Assembly (NCBI GenBank): GCA_015847255.1
Contig: JADLZK010010166.1
Coordinates: 372,001 to 436,000 of the forward strand
Direction: 5' to 3'
Length of the DNA: 64,000 bases
From: Hyparrhenia diplandra
Taxonomy: Eukaryota; Streptophyta; Magnoliopsida; Poales; Poaceae
Position numbers and translations under genes: made by a program. Positions 34,430-45,720 of the stretch are shown here, piece by piece. The notes under the pieces were generated by a model. It made no database searches. It was given only the letters and a program-made list of their open reading frames with translations, and had not been told where the DNA came from. Each line of letters starts with the position of its first letter. Position 1 is the stretch's first letter.

Positions 34430-36790
34430 AAACTTGAAACCTCTGAATTGGATATTGCTGACAGATGTGAGCATGTATTGCTGACAGATGTGATGATGAG
34501 CAACTTGCTCTGCTGCATGTTTAAGATTATTCACTAATCACAGATCGATGATGATTGCCTTTTTGATGGCAACTGATCGATGAAGTAGCTAATAAATAGA
34601 TAAAAAAGTAGCATTCCAAAAGAGTGAGGCACTCGCTTTTCATGACAGCGATCGAAGGCGCCTGATGTCTATATACTATGATCTGAAATCCTTGGAGGCT
34701 AGCTGAGTGCTTGATGAGGCCGAATCAGAGTCGGCATCTAACTATCTATGACGAGTCCGATCCAGGCACATAGGTTTCTTCATCGCTGACGTGACTGGCA
34801 ATCTCATCTCGATCTGGAAAGGTCGTTCTTGTTTGCATCCTGCGATCAAGAGATGGCGGATCATGGCGATTAGATCCTCGAAACTGCCGTCCGGTAGATC
34901 CCATCTTGCTTTGTTTTTGGCAGGATCGTCGAATGATCGGATAAGTAAGCAAGTGATGACAAGTGATTATTAGTTAGATAATCAAGTACTGGTTGTTACA
35001 ATGCAACCAGTGATGAGGTTAACTTGGCCATTTACGTAAGTTGAGTACACAGCTAGCTTTCTGCAACAAGGGTTATTACATACGTTACGTTCTAGAAGCA
35101 AGGTGGCAGCATGAGTCATGTCACTGGCTAAATAATACACTAGTTGCCATGCATTGCAAGTGCACAAGTTGGTCTCCATCGATGATGATCTCTCTTACGT
35201 ATACTCCCTCCGTCCCAGAAAATAAGCAACTATGGAAAACGTGTTAGTCAAACTTTCTCAACTTTGACTATGTTTATAGAAAATACGTGCAACATTTATA
35301 TCTTCAAATAAATATATTAAAAACTAGATTTAAAGATCTTTCCGATGATACTAATTACTTAGTATAAATATTTATATATTTTAATATATAATTGCCGATA
35401 GTTTGAAAATATTGACTTTTTTAGGAAGCGAGAATTGCATATTTTCTGGGACGGAGGGAGTACTACTCCAACTAAAAGGTTTAATTTGTCTGTTTGCGTC
35501 TTCATGGTAGAGAGAATATAATCCAGAGGTCACAGCATCTTATCGTGCGTCTGCCTAACTTGATCTTTCTTGTTAAAGTTGTTGATCTTTCTTGTTAAAG
35601 TTGTGATGTAATGATCATCGTCCACCCCATGGCTGTCGAGCGAGGTAGGTATAGTTAGCCTGCAGGGTCTGTTATTCTTAATAGGCTCTAATGATCATCG
35701 TCATTTGCAGTGCGTTCAGGTACTTGAAGATTGACCACAAATACTATAATGTACTGTACGTCCTTGGGACAGTGACTGCTGAAAGAAATTAATTCAGTAC
35801 TGTAATTGTCAAGCTGCAAAATAAACCAGGACCAATAATCATATGATTCATATCATATCAACTGAAAAAAGAAAAGTATCCTTCAACAAAAGTACGTATA
35901 CAGTGACGAAACGTAGCATCGATGAGACTGAAAATGTTGATGTCCAGTGGATTATTTCGTTATCGGTGAGCACAGCCACATACGAAAATTGACTAGCTAG
36001 TAGAGTATATTCTCTCTCTTCATTTCTGTGTCCACATCGGACCAAAAATAACCTCACATCACATTTGATTGTGGTCATCGTTATTCATAACCTACGGACA
36101 ATTTACAGTAACGTATACATTACATACCATGAATCTTCTGAAACTGAAAGACAACATATCACGCTTTTACCAAGGCGGAAGGTACATGTAACTAATTTTA
36201 ACCGCCGGCACCGGCCGCACCGCACGCGCGCCATTCCTCAAGACAAAACCCATGAGAATAAAAAAAGTACGCCGGTAAAAAAAAAAATCAATAACAAGAA
36301 GATGATAAGACGAGAAAAATCTGTGTCCACCAAAATGGCCACTGAATTTTCAAAGACACGATCGAGCGAGGAGCACCACCACAAGAACAAAAAAAGTACG
36401 ACGACGATCGATGAAAGAAAGCGTCGACACGTAGCTCTCACATACAGTTACACAAGCTGGAAACAGCGCCACACATTATATGGGCATCATCAGTTGTTGG
36501 CCACAGGCCACGAGAAGCGTATCTCTCGGCCGGAGACAGCATGTGCCGCCATGGATTTGCATTGCTACCGACGAGGTGGCGGTGGCGACGACGACACCAA
36601 CGTGGCGGAGGCCATGACCCGTCGCCTTCTTCCTTGTGGACGAGGGAATTGATCCAAGCAGCAGCAATGACCCGGAGGAGAGCGATCGAGAGTTGGGTGT
36701 CGATGGAAGAGGACACGCCGGATAGCGAGCGAATCAAGGAGCTGATTGGATCCATGACGATGTGGTTGATGATGGATCGATGAAAACTGC
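34430..36790 (-). repeat. Tandem unit R1 (gene-like, function unknown)
   Basis: First of three diverged copies. Shared landmarks in order: CGCTTTTCATGACAGCGATC-type start; GGCATCTA; CATGGCGATTAGATCCTCG; TGCAACAAGGGTTAT; AGAGAATATAATCCAGAGG; TGTCCACCAAAATGGCCACT; CACGAGAAGC; GAGGCCATGACCCGTCGCC. On the minus strand three short frames are partly conserved between units: a start-like MASATLVSS near 36620, ENSVAILVDTDFS near 36330-36370, and FEDLIAM near 34875. This suggests a decayed or fast-evolving minus-strand gene. I do not recognise any domain. Confidence 0.5.
35204..35460. mobile_element. Stowaway MITE
   Basis: A 257-bp element with classic termini CTCCCTCCGTCCCAGAAAAT and ATTTTCTGGGACGGAGGGAG, flanked by TA on both sides (35202-35203, 35461-35462). 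These are the signatures of Tc1/mariner-type Stowaway elements. It is inserted within R1. Confidence 0.95.
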
Positions 36791-37559
36791 CACATATACC
36801 ATGCAGTCAGCATACATGTTACAAATAAAACTACTCGCTTTTATATATAGTTTATATATCTAGATATATGTATAGTATAAGTAATGTATTTAAAGCGGAG
36901 ACAGAAACAACAAGGTGAGCTCCACATTAGGCACCTGCAGGTAGTACAATTAATTTTTATATATACCTGAAAAACAGCATATCTTTGCTAATACGGTAAT
37001 ACCCCGCTATCATCGCCCGCTATTTATTTGCTGAGTGTTGATAATAATCACAGCCTTGTCAATCCTTGTCCACACATTCCTACCGAGACATGCACTCTTT
37101 ATTTAATAGTTTCCTTATTAGCGGCTAAAAATGTGGCTCCATTAGAGGCTATATTGGGATGTCTTCGGCTATTAGCTGCCGGGCTATTCTTAGCGCCAAA
37201 AATCCAATAGCTTAGCTTTTATCCCGTCCAGCAGCTATCTCCGGCTATAGCTGCAGCTATAGCAGGAGATTTAAAACTTGGATACTAACAAATGCACTTT
37301 CTGTTGATGATGATCGATGTAATGACAAGGTCGAGAGTTGTTGTCTTGCTTGCTGACAAATGTGGGCAACTTTGCGTACTCCTATTGATGCAGAAGTTTT
37401 ATGATTATTAATTCATCCCAGACTGAGGATGGATGATTGACCTTTCCCATGGCAAGAGATGACTGAATAAAAAGTAGAAGTCCAAAAGACTGAGGCACTC
37501 GCTTTTCTTGACAAGGACGGATCGGAGGAGCGCCTAATGTATATATATATACTAGTTCA

Positions 37560-38960
37560 TTAAAAAATTCTCTTCACACTAGTAGTGTTCTAAAATAATA
37601 GCTACATCATAGGTACGGTACTCTAGAGTCTATATTCAGTTTTGATAGTCTATCAATTATTGAATTTAGGTATTTAGACCTTATTAATTTCTTCAACTAT
37701 TATTTACAATGTTGATTATATATAGTGTACTGATCTGAATCTTTTTAGGTTTTCTAAGAATTTTACGATCTATTTGTTTTATTTCTAGCGGTTTCATGAC
37801 TAATAATTTATGGGATTAATATTTTTCTAGAACGATATGTGTCTAGCTGAAAAAATAAACTTATAGTATATAAACTCTTATCACTTTATGTCATATCATA
37901 AAAATGTCGTATTTTACTTTCCACTTTTAATCATGTGTTAATTTGAAATTCCAATGCTTATTGTATCTGTCACTAAAATTTTTCATTTTTCTGTCACCAT
38001 ACATCATGGTACTCATGATGTTGAATTCATTATATTGTACTAATATTGTTTTATGAAACAAATAATATTTGTAATTAAATTACTAATATTAATATGGTAT
38101 AATGTTCCAATCAAATTGTTTTAAAACCTTTTTTGGGATAATAACTTGCAAAATCTATTATTGTGAGTATTAATTTAACTTAAAATGAAGTGTAAGTGTC
38201 ATTACTATATGATTTGCTAATGACATTTTTCCATGTTTGATAACCTTGTAAAAAAAATATTATCCTAATGTATACATGTTTTCTTGGACCATGCAGTTTG
38301 ACATAACTTTGTGCATGGTTTCAACTTAGTATTGATGTTAGTTTGTATTCCAAATAGCTTTGTGCATATATTGTGCCTATGGATGTTGAATTATTTTTCA
38401 TATTCACATATATTAGAATTTACATGTAGATTTGAGAGATTTTGGTTCATTTTTTTGTAATGGCATGGATAATTTAGATACAAATTATATACCTATATGT
38501 ATTATTACATTATCTTTCATTATAATTTATAAAAAGAAATATCGGTGAGTAATTAATTAGTTAGTATAATTGATGCATACATTGTAAAATAATAGATTTA
38601 TCATTTTTCCTTGTTTTTATCTATAATAATAGAATGGCAGAGTGGGTAATTTTCTAGAGAATAAAATTGATTTAATGGTAATGGGTCGCCAAAGCCTATA
38701 GATTTAATGGTTAGATGTTTCGATTAATGTGAAAATTTCTAGCATTTGTCCTTTTCTTTTGCTAGTGTGCTTGTTAAGAATTAACTTGGAGCCTTCGATG
38801 AATCCTGCAATTAGCACTTATTATTATCTTTTTTTTTAACGCACTGATGAGAATTAAGGTAGACCTTCTTTTGAAGCCTCCAATTAGCAGTTATTACCTT
38901 TTTTCTAACAGGCCTGATGAGAATATAATTAACATAGTGCTTCCGTTGAAGCCTCCAATT
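37560..38960. other. AT-rich noncoding stretch, no gene
   Basis: Very AT-rich sequence with no conserved frame. A local duplication of about 80 bases (GCCTCCAATTAG preceded by GATGAGAAT) occurs near 38845-38895 and 38910-38965. It may be an intron-sized or transposon-derived insertion in R2. Confidence 0.3.
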
Positions 38961-39404
38961 AGTAGTAGTAAAATGATCCGAAACGCGACATCTTGGCGTC
39001 TAGTTCAGGGCTCCACCTGGTCGAATCAGAGTGGGCATCTATCTATGAGTCCAGACACACATAGGTTTCTTCGTCTCGCTGACGTGACTAGCAATCTCAT
39101 CTAGAAAGCTCGGGCACTCTTCGTTTCCAGCGAGCAAGAGATGGCGGGATCATGGCGATTAGATCCTCGTGACCACCGTAACTGTGCCTTCTTGATTTCT
39201 TTTTGGCAGGATCAAATGGATCGACGGACAAGCAAGTGAAGTTTAATTAAGCAGCTGCAAGTGACAGTGATTATTAGATAATAATAATAATAAAGTAGTG
39301 GTTACAACCAATGTATTGCTGAGGTTTGGCCTTATGTAAGTTCAGCGTGAGCAGTGAGCACAGCAGGTTGCAACAAGGGTTCATCTCACTATAGCTGTAG
39401 CATT

Positions 39405-39650
39405 GTACTAAATTGTTCCAAATCGTAGTTCGTTTGACTTTTTCAAACCTAAGTTTGACCAGTTGTCTTATTCAAAAATTTGTTTAAAATATCACAACTT
39501 TTGTTGTGGCATGCTTTATTAACCAAATGTCCTTAAGAATGACTTAATTTAACTATGTTTGCACAATATTTTTTGAAATAAGACGAGTGGTCAAATTTGG
39601 GGTTGAAAAAGTCAAACGAATTATAATTTGAAACGGAAAGAGTAGTATAC
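39405..39650. mobile_element. Degraded Stowaway-like MITE
   Basis: The ends TACTAAATTGTTCCAAATCG and CAAACGAATTATAATTTGAAACGGAAAGAGTA are imperfect inverted repeats containing the GTTTGACTTTTTCAA segment and its complement. TA-type flanks. Inserted in R2. Confidence 0.6.
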
Positions 39651-42309
39651 AGTATATATGTTCTACTATAAGTATACTAATTAATACACCAGTTGCAATG
39701 CAATGCAAGTGCAAAAATTAGCCTCAATCGATGATCTCTTCTACGTATTCAGTACTAGCTAGCTAGTGTTGGTTTAATTTATCTGTTGCGTCGCCATGCT
39801 AGAGAGAATATAATTATGAGGTCACAGCATCTTATCGTGCGTTTGCCTAACTTGCTCATTCAGTCATTCTTATTTATATATATGCCACCAGTGGTGTGAA
39901 ATGCATGATGAGAAATATCATTGTGTATATGTATATAAAAGATAGCGGTACACTGTGCTGCGGTACATAGAGACAGTGGCGGATCCCATAAAAAAAAATT
40001 GAAACACAGCAGGCCCAATAAGCGCCTAGTTGTTTCATTATAATATATTATATAAATAAACTCTTTTTTTTTTTTTTTTTATTGAATACGCAAAGGAATT
40101 GTGTGTATCTTTGCCTATCATATAAATAAATAAACTCATATCACATATATATCATGCAAGGTCTGCTATTATTAACGCTGTAATATATAATTATCGTCAT
40201 TTGCAATGTGCAGGTATTCTTTGAATATTAAATACAAATGCATGTACTTGGGGCAGTGACTGCTGAAAAAACTGTTTAGTCCTGTAATTGTTAGACTGCA
40301 AATTAATAATTCAGAACCAATAATTGGACAATTTTTTTAAAAAAAAGCGTTTGTCAACAAAAGTACAGTGACGAAAGCATCCATGTAAGAGACTGATGCA
40401 AGTTGCCCCTCCTGCCGTATCTTATTTCGTTATTGAAAACAAAAAAGCCTTGGAGAATAATAAGCTGTGGTGAGCACCACAGAAGCATATTCCATTTACG
40501 AAATGGACATGACAGGCAACTTGGGTTCACGCACTTCGCTACTGAGTTTTCCACGAAATTCATCAAGGCTTGGCTGTTGCGAAACGAGGACATGCATCGT
40601 GGAGACGTAGAAAAGTGCAACGACGAATCGACGACACTCACAGAACTACCACATAATAAGCTGGAAACTGCAACACATATCACTACCGTAAGCTGGATAT
40701 TTTGTGAGAGTGAAAAACAGATCACGAAAAGCGGTTTTACTCTCACGAAAATAATGCGTAAGAGTACATCGTCACGCATTACTTCTCACAATATTGCACT
40801 CATGAAATACACACTTTCGTGAGAGAGTTCACCGCCACAATTCTTTTCATGAGAGTTCTCCGTGGCGGTCACTCATAAAAAGGTCATTGCCGTCGATTTG
40901 CATCGCTCTTTTCATGGCGGTTTTTTTAATATTTCGTGAGAGGCCACCGTCCACGAAGTTATTTCGTGAGAGGAAGGGTATTTCATGAGAGCTCACCGTC
41001 ATGAACTTATTTTGTGAGAGGAAGGGTATTTCGTGAGAGCTCACCGTCATGAACTTATTTCGTGAGAGGAAGGGTATTTTCGTGAGAGCTCACTGTCATG
41101 AACTTATTTTGTGAGAGGTAGGGTATTTCGTGAGAGTCACAAGTCACGCAATGAGTTTCATGCGAGTTTGAAAATTCACAGGAAATATAGTATTTCATGA
41201 GAGTGACCCACCACAAAAAAAAGTATTCTCGATTTGAGTCAACCGTCATGAAAATTACCCAACAAAAGCATCTCAAACCAAATTCCAAATTCACACATGA
41301 TCCAAATGTCAATCCAACACACATAAAATCAATTCCAATACATCCATATATGCCAACTGATTCCAATTGCAATACATTTTAATTGCATCTAGCTGTCCAA
41401 CCATTACAAGGCTTACTAGCTCATAGTCCTAGACATCCAACATGATATATAAGTTATAACACATAGTCCTAACAAGTTCCAGCACAAGTCCTAACCATTT
41501 TTTGTTTTACTCCCATCAACTGCATCAGTTGTCGCCTCTTTTGGATCCATACTTCATTAGAACATATGTGTTCAAAGCGCTAGCCCTCTTGGAGCCAAAC
41601 ATATATTCCTGCATGACCGCATAATGAATAAAGCTGAAAAATAGGCTGAGAACATGGCTGGTAAGTAATTTAAATTATGGCAATGGTCAAAGTTAGCTTG
41701 AAACAAAATAGGTTCAAATTAGCATGCTAATGCTGGCTAAATCAAGCTATGGACAGTAAATAACACAGATCATTGCCTCCACAGATCCTCAATTCATACC
41801 TAAAAGGTTGCAAGAGGCAATCTTACACAGGATGAAGCTATCAATGAATGACAATCACCATTCACATGGGTAATAATGAAGGGAGCTTACCAGCCAAGCA
41901 AAAGGCACAAGCTACTCAAATGAATCCTGAAAAAAGGTACAACAATGTATTTAGCTATGGATAAGTTAACTACATAAATAATAAAATGTGCAGTTCCTTG
42001 ACTGAGCAATGACAACTGTTGTGTGACCCAACAATTCAAAGAACCCATGTATTTTTTAGATCACATAAATATTTTAGTTCACAATTACCAATCCCAAATA
42101 TACAGATCCTTGCTACCATAAAAAGAAGCTTTCAGATCAAAAACAAGATATGTACTCAGAAAAAAAAAATACAGATTTCTAGCTTATCAGAAATTAATAG
42201 CAATGGCAATAGTTTTGAACGAAAACTGAAATCAAATGAATACCATGTCCCCGTATCAGGACTGACCTCTGAATCTGCAGGTTTCAGATCCTATTATTTT
42301 GAATCAGGT

Positions 42310-42900
42310 AAATAAAGAACCTTTAGCATCTACGTGAAGCTGGAGATGTGCAGGCTGCCGGTAGCCTGGTGGCCGGTGGATCTGCAGCTGTGCAGATGCG
42401 GAGCCCGGCAGCCCTCGTAGGAGACAGGGGAATTGCCGTACGCGGGGAAGGTCGGTACGGGGGCTCACCTCGTCGACAGTGGTTGCGTCGTCCAGGTCGG
42501 CGCCGAGGACTCCACGATTTGAGCACAGCTGCGTATGAACTGCCACCCGCCGGCCGTGCAGTGCTCGCCACACGCCTGCCCGCCCACGCAGGAGACGTCG
42601 CCCACCCACCGCGCGAGCAGGAGACCTCGCCCGCCGCCGTGCGCGCAGGAGACGCCGTCCTCCCGCTGCCCGCCCCAGGAGCCGCTGCCCGCCCACGCCG
42701 GAGACCACACCCACCCACCGCGCGAGCAGGAGACCTCGCCTGACCGCCCGCGCGCGGGAGACGCCGCCCTCCCGCTGCCCGTACAGGAGCCGCCGACCGC
42801 CGCCGCGCTGGAGAGTCGCCCAATTTTTTTTTTACTCTCGTACGCTGGTGTCGGAGTGGGGGACGCCAAACGAGTGGATAAGCCACGCCGGTGGGACACC
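42310..42900. other. GC-rich proline/arginine repeat island in CACTA 2
   Basis: An abrupt GC-rich island in an AT-rich element. It consists of imperfect tandem copies of a unit containing GCGCGAGCAGGAGACCTCGCC and CCCGCTGCCCG. All six frames are open over long stretches because of composition, so openness is not evidence of coding. It may be a captured exon that expanded; no parent gene recognised. Confidence 0.35.
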
Positions 42901-43397
42901 GAGAGATCCTTTCTTTTAGGTGGGCCAAAATCAACGCGGGAGACTTGGCGCTCTTTTTTTCGCAGTTTCTATGCGCGGCGAAACAACGCGCGCTGGGCTA
43001 AATTTCGTGGCTGGGTCAAAAATGGTGACCCTCAAGGTTATTCCATTTTGTGGTAAGTGGTGGTAATTCATTTATCCATTTAAACCATAAGTATATATTT
43101 TGAGTTGTCAAACTCTAGCATGGAAAAAAAGTTTCAAGGATTCAGCCTACTAATATATGTGTTTTTTTCTAAGGATTCAGCCTACTAATATATGTTTTTT
43201 TTCTAATTTCGATTTATGAGAACTTTAAATTTAATTTGAGGCTCATTTTAGAGTTTTAAATGCAAAAGTCATAAATAGAAAAATGGTAGAATACAATTTT
43301 TGTATTGGTACTTTTCAAAAATGATCTCATTTGAATTATTCAAATTTTGAATTTGAAAACTTGAAGATTAATACCAAACCATTTGAATAATTACGAG

Positions 43398-44550
43398 GGG
43401 AGAGAAGTCGCACGGAAATTCAATTAAAGCGGAAAAAGTACCAAACCATTTCAAAAAATCTCAAACTTGGTGGTTCCTTCACATAGGTTATCTAAAAGCG
43501 TGAGAAAAAGTTTAAGGTCAAAACCTCCTTTGCAAAGCGCCACTGAGACCACACAACCATGGGAAACTTAAGTGTTTGGATAGGGTTCGGTGGAAGGTTT
43601 CATATACCTTTGTGAAGCACGTCTAGTCTACCGATGTCAAAATGCCTTGAATTTTTTTTTTTGCACTCATTTACACCCAAAAATATGGCCCCACGCAAGA
43701 TCCTAGGTTTTTCTCATCATTATTGAAATTATTTGTATTTTCTCCGTGGCGCGTGAGACCAAATATGGTGAATTACACAATGAAAACACAATAATTTTGG
43801 ACCGACCTCCACAAACTTTTTGTCTTCTAGGGCACAAGAGACCCTGTGAAAAAGTCCGGCACCGTTCAGATCTTTTTGGGGTGGTCTCGATTCAACGATA
43901 TAATAATTAGGGGAAAAGTAGCGCGGAAATTCAATTAAACTGGAAAAAAGTACCAAACCATTTCGGAAAAATCTCAAACTTGGTGGTTCCTTCACATAGG
44001 TCATATAAAAGCTTGAGAAAAAGTTTGAGGTCAAAACCTCACTGCAAAGCGCACAGATCACACAACCATGAGAAACCTAAGTGTATGTATAGGGTTCGGC
44101 GGAAGGTTCTATATACCTTTGTGAAGCACGTCTACTCTCCGCCGATGTCAAAATGCCTTGATTTTTTTTTGCACTCATTTACACCCAAAATATGGCCCCA
44201 CGCAAGATCCTAGGTTTTTTCTCATCATTATTGGAATTATTTGTATTTTTCTCCGTGGCACATGAGACCAAATATGGTGAATTACACAATGAAAACACAA
44301 TAATTTTGGACCGACCTCCACAAACTTTTTGTCTTCTAGGGCACAAGAGACCCGGTGAAAAAAGTTTGGCACCGTTCAGATCTTTTTGGGGGGTGGTCTC
44401 AGTTCAATATATAATTACAGGGAGAAGTCGCGCGGAAATTCAATTAAACTAGAAAAAGTGCCAAACCATTTCAAAAAATTCTCAAACTTGGTGGTTCCTT
44501 CACATAGGTCATCTAAAAGCTTGAGAAAAAGTTTGAGGTCAAAACCATTT
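43398..44550 (+). repeat. Tandem repeat, period about 511 bp, 2.3 copies
   Basis: Units start at about 43398, 43910 and 44419, each near a GGGG(A)GA-type start followed by CGC(A/G)CGGAAATTCAATTAAA. The order of landmarks is the same in each: CTTGGTGGTTCCTTCACATA; TTTGTGAAGCACGTCTA; ATGGCCCCACGCAAGATCCT; GGACCGACCTCCACAAAC. The third copy is truncated after about 130 bases. The repeat lies inside CACTA 2. Confidence 0.85.
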
Positions 44551-44599
44551 CAGTATTTAGGCAATTATTTTTCTATTGCAAAATACCCAACCATATTTC

Positions 44600-45450
44600 A
44601 ATTGGTGTTTTTATTAGTGTTTTTATGGTATTTCGTGAGAGTAAACCTTCACGAATGGATTTCGTGAGACTTTGGTATTTTTATGAGAGTTCACCTTCAC
44701 AAATGGATATTGCCACTAGGTTTGCAACGATGTTTTCATGACTGTTTTTTGAGGTATTTTCGTGGGAGTAGACCTTGACGAATGGATTTCGTGAGACTTT
44801 GGTATTTTCGTGAGAGTTCACCTTCACAAATGAAAGTTGGCACCATGTTTTCATCTGTGTTTTCATGACTATTTTTTGGTATTTCGTGAGAGTAAAACCG
44901 CACAAATGGATTTCGTGAGACTTTGGTATTTTCATGAGAGTTCACCTTCACAAATGGATATTGCCACTAAGTTTGCATCGGTGTTTTCATGACTTTTTGT
45001 GGTATTTTGTGAGTGAACTTTCACGAATGGAATTCGTGAGACTTTTGGTATTTTCATGAGAGTTCACCTTCACGAATGTATATTGCCACCAAGTTTGCAT
45101 TAATGTTTTTCATGGATTTTTTTTTATGGTATTTCGTGAGAGTAAACCTTCACGAATGGAATTCGTGAGACTTTGGTATTTTCATGAGAGTTCACCTTCA
45201 CGAATGTATATTGCCACCAAGTTTGCATCAATGTTTTCATGACTGTTCTTTATGGTATTTTATGAGAGTAAACCTTCACGAATGGATTTAGTGAGACTTT
45301 GGTATTTTCATGAGTAAACCTTCACGAAAACAACTGATTTTCATGACGTTGTGTCAAGTACTCTCATGAAAATATGTTTTCGTGGCGGGATTTATATCAC
45401 TCTCATGAAAATATTAATTTCATGAGAGTTCATTTTCACTCTCATGAAAA
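44600..45450 (+). repeat. Sub-terminal array of CACTA 2
   Basis: About seven to eight imperfect units of roughly 95-115 bases contain TTTCGTGAGAGTAAACCTTC, ACGAATGGA, CGTGAGACTTTGGTATTTTC and ATGAGAGTTCACCTTCAC. A mirrored, shorter-period array (about 55 bases, TTTCGTGAGAG...CACCGTCATGAACTTA) sits at 40960-41150. Such arrays are the usual transposase-binding regions of CACTA elements. Confidence 0.8.
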
Positions 45451-45486
45451 GCGTTCCTCTCACAAAATATCCAGTTTACGGTAGTG

Positions 45487-45720
45487 TATGGCTACGCATC
45501 ATCAGTTCTTGATGGCCACGAGACGACGACGACGACGTGGCCGGCCCGGGAGGCCATGGCCGGTCGCCTTCCTTCCTTGTAGACGAGGAAGAAGCAACAG
45601 CAACAACGTGCGATGGCCGGCCAATGAGGACAGCGACTGAACCAAGGTGCAGGCCGCGGGTCATTATAGATGATGATGTGTTTGATGGATGGTGGACAGC
45701 ACACAGAGTTTACTTTTCAT
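45487..45720 (-). repeat. Tandem unit R2, right part
   Basis: Resumes the unit after the CACTA insertion. It reads ATCATCAGTT...GATGGCCACGAGACG and then GGAGGCCATGGCCGGTCGCC with TTCCTTGTAGACGAGGAAG, matching R1 at 36485-36650 and R3 at 47300-47560. Confidence 0.6.

Larger units (their letters stand above)
37270..40680 (-). repeat. Tandem unit R2, left part (interrupted by CACTA 2)
   Basis: Second copy of the unit, beginning around CGCTTTTCTTGACAAGGACG (about 37499). It contains CATGGCGATTAGATCCTCG at about 39151 and AGAGAATATAATTATGAGG. On the minus strand it has FDPAKK...GGHEDLIAM and, near 40530-40570, VENSVA. A long AT-rich stretch (37560-38830) without counterpart in R1 is inserted. The unit is cut at 40680 by the CACTA element and resumes at 45487. 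Confidence 0.45.
40681..45486. mobile_element. Non-autonomous CACTA (En/Spm-like) element 2
   Basis: A 4.8-kb element with strong terminal inverted repeats: the left end is CACTACCGTAAGCTGGATAT and the right end in reverse complement is CACTACCGTAAACTGGATAT, both continuing TTTTGTGAGAG. TAT flanks both sides (40678-40680, 45487-45489). Sub-terminal arrays of TTTCGTGAGAG and CACGAATGGA motifs fill 40.8-41.2 and 44.6-45.45 kb. Unit R1 supplies the empty site (TTATATGGGCATCATCAG near 36477-36494). No transposase was recognised. Confidence 0.92.

Noticed and set aside
36065..36652. Plus-strand open frame of 195 codons
   Set aside because: Lys/Arg-rich with no recognisable domain. It is not preserved in the paralogous units R2 and R3, which favour the minus strand if anything.
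42310..43056. Open frames up to about 200 codons in the GC-rich island
   Set aside because: All frames are open, the sequence is tandemly repetitive and no domain is visible.
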